Assembly (NCBI RefSeq): GCF_040869045.1
Contig: NC_090321.1
Location: 184,607,596 to 184,671,595, forward strand
Reading direction: 5' to 3'
Source of the DNA: Eurosta solidaginis
Taxonomy: Eukaryota; Arthropoda; Insecta; Diptera; Tephritidae
Length of the DNA stretch: 64,000 nt
Shown piece after piece: positions 58,253 through 64,000 of the stretch. The notes beneath the pieces were generated by a model, which did not search any database, was not told the origin of the DNA, and saw only the letters and a list, made by a program, of their open reading frames with translations. How positions within the stretch are numbered: the stretch's first letter is position 1; the number at the start of each line of letters is the position of its first letter. The translations under genes and the position numbers were made by a program.

Positions 58253-59701
58253 TTTTTATACTCAGTTGAGGACTATAACCACGCCCACTTTTTCGATATC
58301 GAAAATTTCGAAAACCCGAAAAAGTGCGATAATTCATTACCAAAGACGGATACAGCGATGAAATTTGGTAGGTGAATTTAGCTTATGACGCAGGATAGAA
58401 AATTAGTAAAATTTTGGACAATGGGCGTGGCCCCGCCCACTTATAAAAGAAGGTAATTTAAAAGTTTTGCAAGCTGTAATTTGGCAGTCGTTGAAGATAT
58501 CATGATGAAATTTAGCAGGAATGTTACTCCTATTACTACATATGAGCTAAATAAAAATTAGCAAACTCGGAGAACGACCATGCCCACTTCAAAAAAAAAT
58601 TTTTTTAAGTCAAATTTTAACAAAAAATTTAATATCTTTACAGTATATAAGTAAATTATGTCAACATTCGACTCGACTCCAGTAATGATATGGTGCAATA
58701 AAATACTAAAATAAAAGAAAATTTCAAAATTGGCGCGGCTCCGCCCGTTTTCATTTAATTTGTCTACGATACTTTTAATGCCATAAATCGAACAAAAATT
58801 TACCAATCTTTGTGAAATTTGGTAGGGGCTTAGACTCTAGGACAATAACTGTTTTCTGTGATAAAGGGCGAAATCGATTGAAGCCACGCACAGTTTTTAT
58901 ACACAGTCGACCATCTGTCCTTCCGCTCGGCCGATAACACGATAACTTGAGCAAAAATCGTTATATCATTACTTAACTCAGTTCACGTATTTACCTGAAC
59001 TCACTTTGTGTTGGTGTAAAAAATGGCCGAAATCCGACTATGACCACGCCCAATTTTTCGATATCGAAAGTTACGAAAATGAAAAAAATATCATAATTCT
59101 ACACCAAATACGAAAAAAGGGATGAAAAATGGTGATTGAATTATTTTTTGATGCAAAATATAACTTTTGAAAAAACTTTGTAAAATGGGTGTGACATCTA
59201 CCATATTAAGTAGAATAAAACGAAAAAGTTCTGCAGGGCGAAATCAAAAGCCCTTGGAATCTTGGCAGGAATACTGTTCGTGGTATTACATATATAAATA
59301 AATAAGCTGTACCCGACAGATGATATTCTGGGTCCCCCTGGTCCACATTTTGGTCAATATCTCGAAAACGCCTTCACATATACAACTACCACCACTCCCT
59401 TTTAAAATACTCATTAACACCTTTCATTTGATACCCATATTTCACAAACGCATTCTAGAGTCACCCCTGGTCCACATTTATGGCTATATCCCTAAATGGC
59501 GTCCACCCATAGAACTATAGCCTACTCCCTCTTAAAATACTCTTTAATACCTCCCATTTGATACACATGTCATACAAGAACATTCCAGGGTTACCCTAGG
59601 TTCATTTTCCTACATGGTGATTCTCCCTTATTTTGTCTCCATAGCTCTCAGCTGAGTATGTAATGTTCGGTTTCACCCGAACTTAGCCTTCCCTACTTGT
59701 T
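58253..59701 (+). mobile_element. HINE, long form with 5' internal deletion
   Basis: It keeps TTTTTATACTCAGTTGAG, then jumps straight to GACTATAACCACGCCCAC, removing ~290 bases including the GTCC microsatellite. The ~150 bp modules follow, then about three minisatellite units (59,330-59,560). It ends with hairpin GTTCGGTTTCACCCGAAC and CTTCCCTACTTGTT. Confidence 0.9.
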
Positions 59702-60530
59702 TATCTTCATCTTTTTTTTTTGCTCACTAATTGTTTAGCTTATTCTCAAAATTATTCTCAATCTCCTTCTTTTAATTGTTTCTATTTTTTTAACTTTATA
59801 TTTAGTCTCCTTCATGTTTCTCCCCTCATTTCTATACAAATTTTTGACCCACGGAAAAGTACTTTTCGGTAACTTCGCGTTGAGCTAGACACTTGATACT
59901 TAGAACGTAGTTCAGATCTGAGAGACATTACAATGCAAGTGAAAAAAATCCGCTAGGTGGCGCATCGATCCGATAGTAGGAAAATTAATTTTAATTTGGG
60001 AATCTTGCAATCGATTTTTAACTAACTTCCTGGATATCTGGAGACTTGAAACCTGAAATATAGCTTAAAACTCGATGACAGTGCAATGTTTGATTAAAAA
60101 ATTTGAGCTACGTAATACACAAGTCGAACTATTTAGAAGATTAGGCCATACCTTCATAGCTAGTCTCCTGATTGTTGCAGGCGTTGTAGAATTCCACCTC
60201 GTTGAAGGCCCAACTCAATGCACGTCCTTGCATTCTTTTGGGCGTTCGCCACTTTCACCACGATTCTTTTAGGCTTTCAGGCGTATGCGAATTTCACCAC
60301 GATTTTCAGCTGTGCAAATTAAGTAGCTGACAAACGAGGTGGAATTCTCTGGTTATGATGCGAGGTGGAATTCTATTGTTTTCGCCAGTATTGTCAGCGC
60401 AAATTCCGCTAATTTTCTTAAATCTTGCTATTTTGGACAAATAAATAAAGATAAGAATTTTCACTTAAGAATTACTTTAATTACTAATCAAAGTGGCAAT
60501 TGCCTTTTTGTAGGCAGTACTAAAAAATTT
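59702..60530. other. Non-coding, with a small inverted repeat
   Basis: AGAATTCCACCTCGTT at ~60,188-60,203 is answered by AACGAGGTGGAATTCT at ~60,334-60,349, and GCGAGGTGGAATTCT recurs at ~60,360. Between them, TTTCACCACGATT occurs twice. This may be a small inverted-repeat element. Otherwise nothing is recognised. Confidence 0.4.
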
Positions 60531-60942
60531 TAAATAAAATGATGAAAAAAAAAATGTTAAGGATTACCTTTATATAAATGGACCAAAAAATAGAAAGCGA
60601 TTTTTCCTTTAATACAGACATAGTCTTGTTGAATTTTGACAAAAAGCTTTAACAATAGCTCTTGTAAAAGAATTTTGGGATTTAAAATTATAAAGGTAGA
60701 GCGCGTGTTTGAATTTTAAATAAAAAGTTAGTTAATCCCAAGTACATGGTTTGCCTTAAATTGAAAGACTGCGCTCCACATTTATAGTCTTAAATCCCGA
60801 AATTCTTACAGGAGCTATTGTTAAAGTTGTTTAGTCAAAATTCAACAAGACTATGTCTGTATTAAAGGAAAAATTGCCTTCTATTTTTTGGTAGATTTAT
60901 ATAAAGGTCGTGCTTAAAATTTTTTTATCATCTTTTTATTTA
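60531..60942. mobile_element. Foldback (palindromic) element, ~410 bp
   Basis: The left arm from TAAATAAAATGATGA through CCTTTATATAAATGG and ACAGACATAGTCTTGTTG to ~60,705 is mirrored by the right arm, ending TTTTTATTTA at 60,942. Each arm is ~170-190 bases, with a short unpaired centre (~60,715-60,765). Outer bases TA..TA would fit a TA target duplication (Tc1/mariner-type MITE), but in a palindrome that is weak evidence. No coding sequence. Confidence 0.85.
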
Positions 60943-61208
60943 TAGATTATGTTCCTCTCCTATCTCTCTTTTCATTATCTTCTCCTTACTTTTTTATCTT
61001 ATTCCAATCCTCGCTTTTTCTTTCATAAGTTACCGTCCTTTTTCTTATTATATGGTTTCTTCCCTTCCCCCCCCCCCCCCCCCCCCTCTTCTTTCTCTTC
61101 TAGTCTTGTCAGAGACTGACATTTTCCTTGTTTCTTTTTTCTTTGTACCTATTTCGTTCTCATGCCTTCTTATTTTCGCCTTCTCATTCTTCTCTTATTC
61201 ACTTTATC
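60943..61208. repeat. Polypyrimidine tract with C20 run
   Basis: C/T-rich throughout, with 20 consecutive C at 61,067-61,086. A HINE is inserted at its right end. The frame at 61,052-61,270 is an artefact. Confidence 0.85.
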
Positions 61209-61736
61209 TTTTATACTCAGCTGCGCAGAGCTCACAGAGTATATTGATTCGGTACCTCGTAACGGCATAAACTAATCGAGATATATATAGACTTCTATAT
61301 ATCAAAATGATCTGGGCGAATATATAAATTAATTTAGCCATGTCCGTCCGTCCGTCGTCCGTAAACACGATAACTTGAGTAAATTTTGAGGCATCTTAAA
61401 GAAATTTGATATGTACATTCCTGGGCACTCATTCCAAATCGCTATTCAAAATGAACAAAATCGGACTATAACCACGCCCACTTTTTCGATATCGCAAATT
61501 TCGGAAAACCGAAAAAGTGCGAAAATTCATTACGAAAGACGGATAAAGCGATGAAACTTAGTAGGTGGGTTGACCTTATGGCGCAGAATAGAAAATTAGT
61601 ATTAGTAAAATTTTGGACAATGGGCGTGGCACCGCCCACTTTTAAAAGAAAGTAATTTAAAACTTTTGCAAACTGTAATTTGGCAGCTGAGTGTGTAATG
61701 TTCGGTTACACCCGAACTTAGCCATCCTTACTTGTT
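61209..61736 (+). mobile_element. HINE, short form
   Basis: TTTATACTCAGCTGCGCAG start, GTCC tract near 61,342-61,362, and the short-form junction GTAATTTGGCAGCTGAGTG. It ends with hairpin GTTCGGTTACACCCGAAC and CCATCCTTACTTGTT. It sits inside a polypyrimidine tract that continues on the far side. Confidence 0.9.
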
Positions 61737-62040
61737 TTTTCTCCTTCGTGTTTCTATTCTTTTTCACCTCTTCCTTATGCATCTTTTTCTTCTTTACCAT
61801 CTTCATCCTCTTCTGTTTTTATTGTTCGTCTTTAATTTTTCGTCTTTAAAGGGTGACATTTTTCTTTAAATTTCTCTATTATTCGGACTCTTAATTATAT
61901 TCTTTCTTGTTATTTCTTATCGTATTTGTCTTTTAGAAGGTGAAAATATTTTCCTTAATAGCAGTCCTTTTACAATTTTCTACTTTGTCCATGTCTTCTC
62001 CTTCTCGTATTTGTCTTCCATTGCCTCCTTAGCCACCTTA
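61737..62040. repeat. Polypyrimidine tract, continuation
   Basis: CTCCTTCGTGTTTC, CTCTTCCTTATGC and TTCTTCTTTACC words, the same type as 60,943-61,208, so the HINE split one tract. Confidence 0.7.
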
Positions 62041-64000
62041 GTGGAGTCTGTTGGGATTTACAAATCCTCACTAAGAGAAACAAAGAAAACATACCTAAAA
62101 TGGGGATGACATTTCCTAAAAACAGTTTTCTTTAAATTGAGCAACGTATAAGTTTTTGGTACGAAATTGGATTGTATTAGAAAATTGTTAAATCTGGGTT
62201 AGGTACTTTTGAACAATTTCGTCAAAAATTTCTGGGATATGGCGTTTTGAACAATAAACCTAGTTAAGTTATCTGGTTTTCATTCAAGAATGTTCATGTG
62301 TATTCTTGTATAGTCCTTGATAACTTAGTAGGTACTACTTTCACTATTCATACTTCGTTGGCCCGTAGATTAGTGGAGATCTCGCATGGAGTGAATGCGC
62401 CCATATCGAACAAAAATAGAAGCTATAGCAAAACAAAAATTAATATATTTCATTTATCGGCGAAAAATATCAGTAAAGCAATTACATATTTCCTGCGATA
62501 AAATGCATCATAAATCGAAAATTTTTGTGACATTAAAATGAAAGTGTCGTCGGAATATTACATAAACCGAATAACATCAGACAACCTTATAAATAAAATT
62601 AAAAATAGTTAATGCAGAAAAATGAACGGTGAAAAGGTAATATCAATACTTTGAAAGTGAAAAAAAATGTTACAGTTAAGTTGAGCAAATTATTTGCGCA
62701 AAATTTTATTTTTATTTATTTTTTTTGTGATGTTCGACAATCGAAAAAGGAAGTGAAATTTTGGTAAATTGTGATTAACGAGTTTGTCTCCTAAGTCTTT
62801 TGTATAATGCGAGTATGCTTTATTATAAATCGGAAGGCAAATTATTAATACTTATTACACAATCAAGCATATATGTGTGTTAAAATATTTATATCTTATA
62901 ATAATAGTTTACGTTGCACAAAAGGCATTTGCATGTAATAAAACTCTAAATCAATTTTAGTATATGCTTAAAATAAAAACAACAAAAAAGACCTTCTTTT
63001 CGCACTTTCTTTTTTCCTAAAAGAATTGGCTTCTGCTGTCCTCCAATATGCATACTAATAACTTGTTAATTTGTTTATTCAACTTTAATTTGTTGTTTGG
63101 TCTGTTTGCCAATGGAATTTGTGTCATGTGTTAGCGCGTTAGAAATACCGAAAAGAAGAGAAATGACAAATACAAAATACACACAGTTGTAAAAATGCTA
63201 TGAGTTACAAAATAAAAGAAAGAGCGCATGCTTGTTCAGGCGTTGAATAAATATTTATGTAAACGCGTCTTTTTTCGACTCTCTTTCTCGCTTTTTCTCT
63301 TCATTTTGAAGAGCAGTAGTTTGACTTTTCCATTCAAAATAAAGCAATTAATATGTAATGCCAATAGCCAATAATTTTAGTTTTGTTTTGTTAAGAACAC
63401 AAGCCAACAAAATTCAACCAACATTCGGACCCAGAAACCATACTATATAATTTCAAAGGTTTATAATGCGCTGAATCCAAATCTGGCCTCACGATTGCTC
63501 TATCGGCTCTGGGTTTCGAGATATCCTGACCTAAATGTGTAAAAAACACCGTTTTTCCCATATTTGAGGTTATGTAGCCTTGCAGATGTTTTCTTTCACC
63601 AAAATTTAAAAATGGCATCTCTAATTACAAGTCTTCTTCTTCCAAATGGCGTTGAGATTGTTCAAATATCATTTTTTTTTTTCGCTGAGATATCGCATTT
63701 TAAAATTTTCATGTTTCTTTATGAGATATGTGGGGGTTGGTGGATTAGGAGTTAAGTTGGTTAGCCCATTTGTGGTGTGAGATATCTAGATAAATAAGAC
63801 TTATTTTAAGAAAAATATGCGAGTAAATGCTGTCTCCAGGGTTAAGTGGGTTAACCTGCTTGCGGTATAATAGGGTGGTTTCTAGAGGTCAGGGCTGTGT
63901 GTGACTTGGTACCCGAGGGTTAGATAGTGTAGGGTTGTGATGAGTTAGCACACTCATGGTGTGAGACAAAATTCAAGAAAATTAGTAATCTACTATATCA
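62041..64000. other. Non-coding, no gene recognised
   Basis: AT-rich. Near the end (63,740-63,965) loosely repeated words GTTAAGTTGGTTAGCCC, GTTAAGTGGGTTAACCTGC and GAGTTAGCACACTCATGG suggest another degenerate repeat running out of the window. Frames at 62,298-62,501, 63,391-63,618 and 63,564-63,755 have no signature. Confidence 0.4.

Overview
The window looks like an AT-rich, repeat-dense stretch of a higher-fly (dipteran) genome, and the repeat families suggest a tephritid fruit fly. The evidence is many copies of a DINE-1-like Helentron element (HINE), several non-LTR retrotransposon families, a tRNA-headed SINE, a Penelope-like element and a Transib transposon, with long gene-free stretches between them. 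I see no tRNA or rRNA gene, no CRISPR array and no complete host gene. The species call is inference from repeat recognition, not from a search.

Layout. 1-4.7 kb: degenerate short-unit repeats and element remnants. 4.7-17.7 kb: a direct segmental duplication. Copy A (4,691-7,815) and copy B (10,229-17,675) share the same buried retrotransposon tails. Copy B is longer because a 3.2 kb HINE with a 14-unit, ~128 bp minisatellite landed in it, and because it keeps a tandem HINE pair that copy A has as one recombinant. 18.8-21.7 kb: a Transib (RAG1-related) transposon with a 5-bp target duplication, RSS-like ends (heptamer, 23-bp spacer, A-rich nonamer at both ends) and a frameshifted, internally deleted transposase. 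24.0-28.2 kb: two HINEs on the minus strand, one interrupted by a 487-bp terminal-inverted-repeat element with a perfect 8-bp target duplication. 29.7-35.8 kb: LINE, SINE, HINE and unclassified repeats. 37.2-38.1 kb: a ~930 bp polypyrimidine tract. 39.4-41.8 kb: a Penelope-like element with recognisable reverse transcriptase and GIY-YIG domains. 47.3-50.8 kb: fragments of three LINE families. 52.5 kb: the only likely host coding sequence, a signal-peptide exon ending in a consensus 5' splice site. 54.5-61.7 kb: degenerate repeats, LINE and SINE copies, two HINEs and a foldback element.

How it fits together. Most of the recognisable content is mobile DNA; HINE copies alone fill about a fifth of the window. 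The host exon points rightwards into a gene-free stretch, so the sequence after 52.8 kb is probably intron. The ~520 bp short HINE form and the long form share ends. The long-form body can be read as an old tandem array with a ~150 bp period followed by a younger ~128 bp array. No transposable-element protein in the window is intact.
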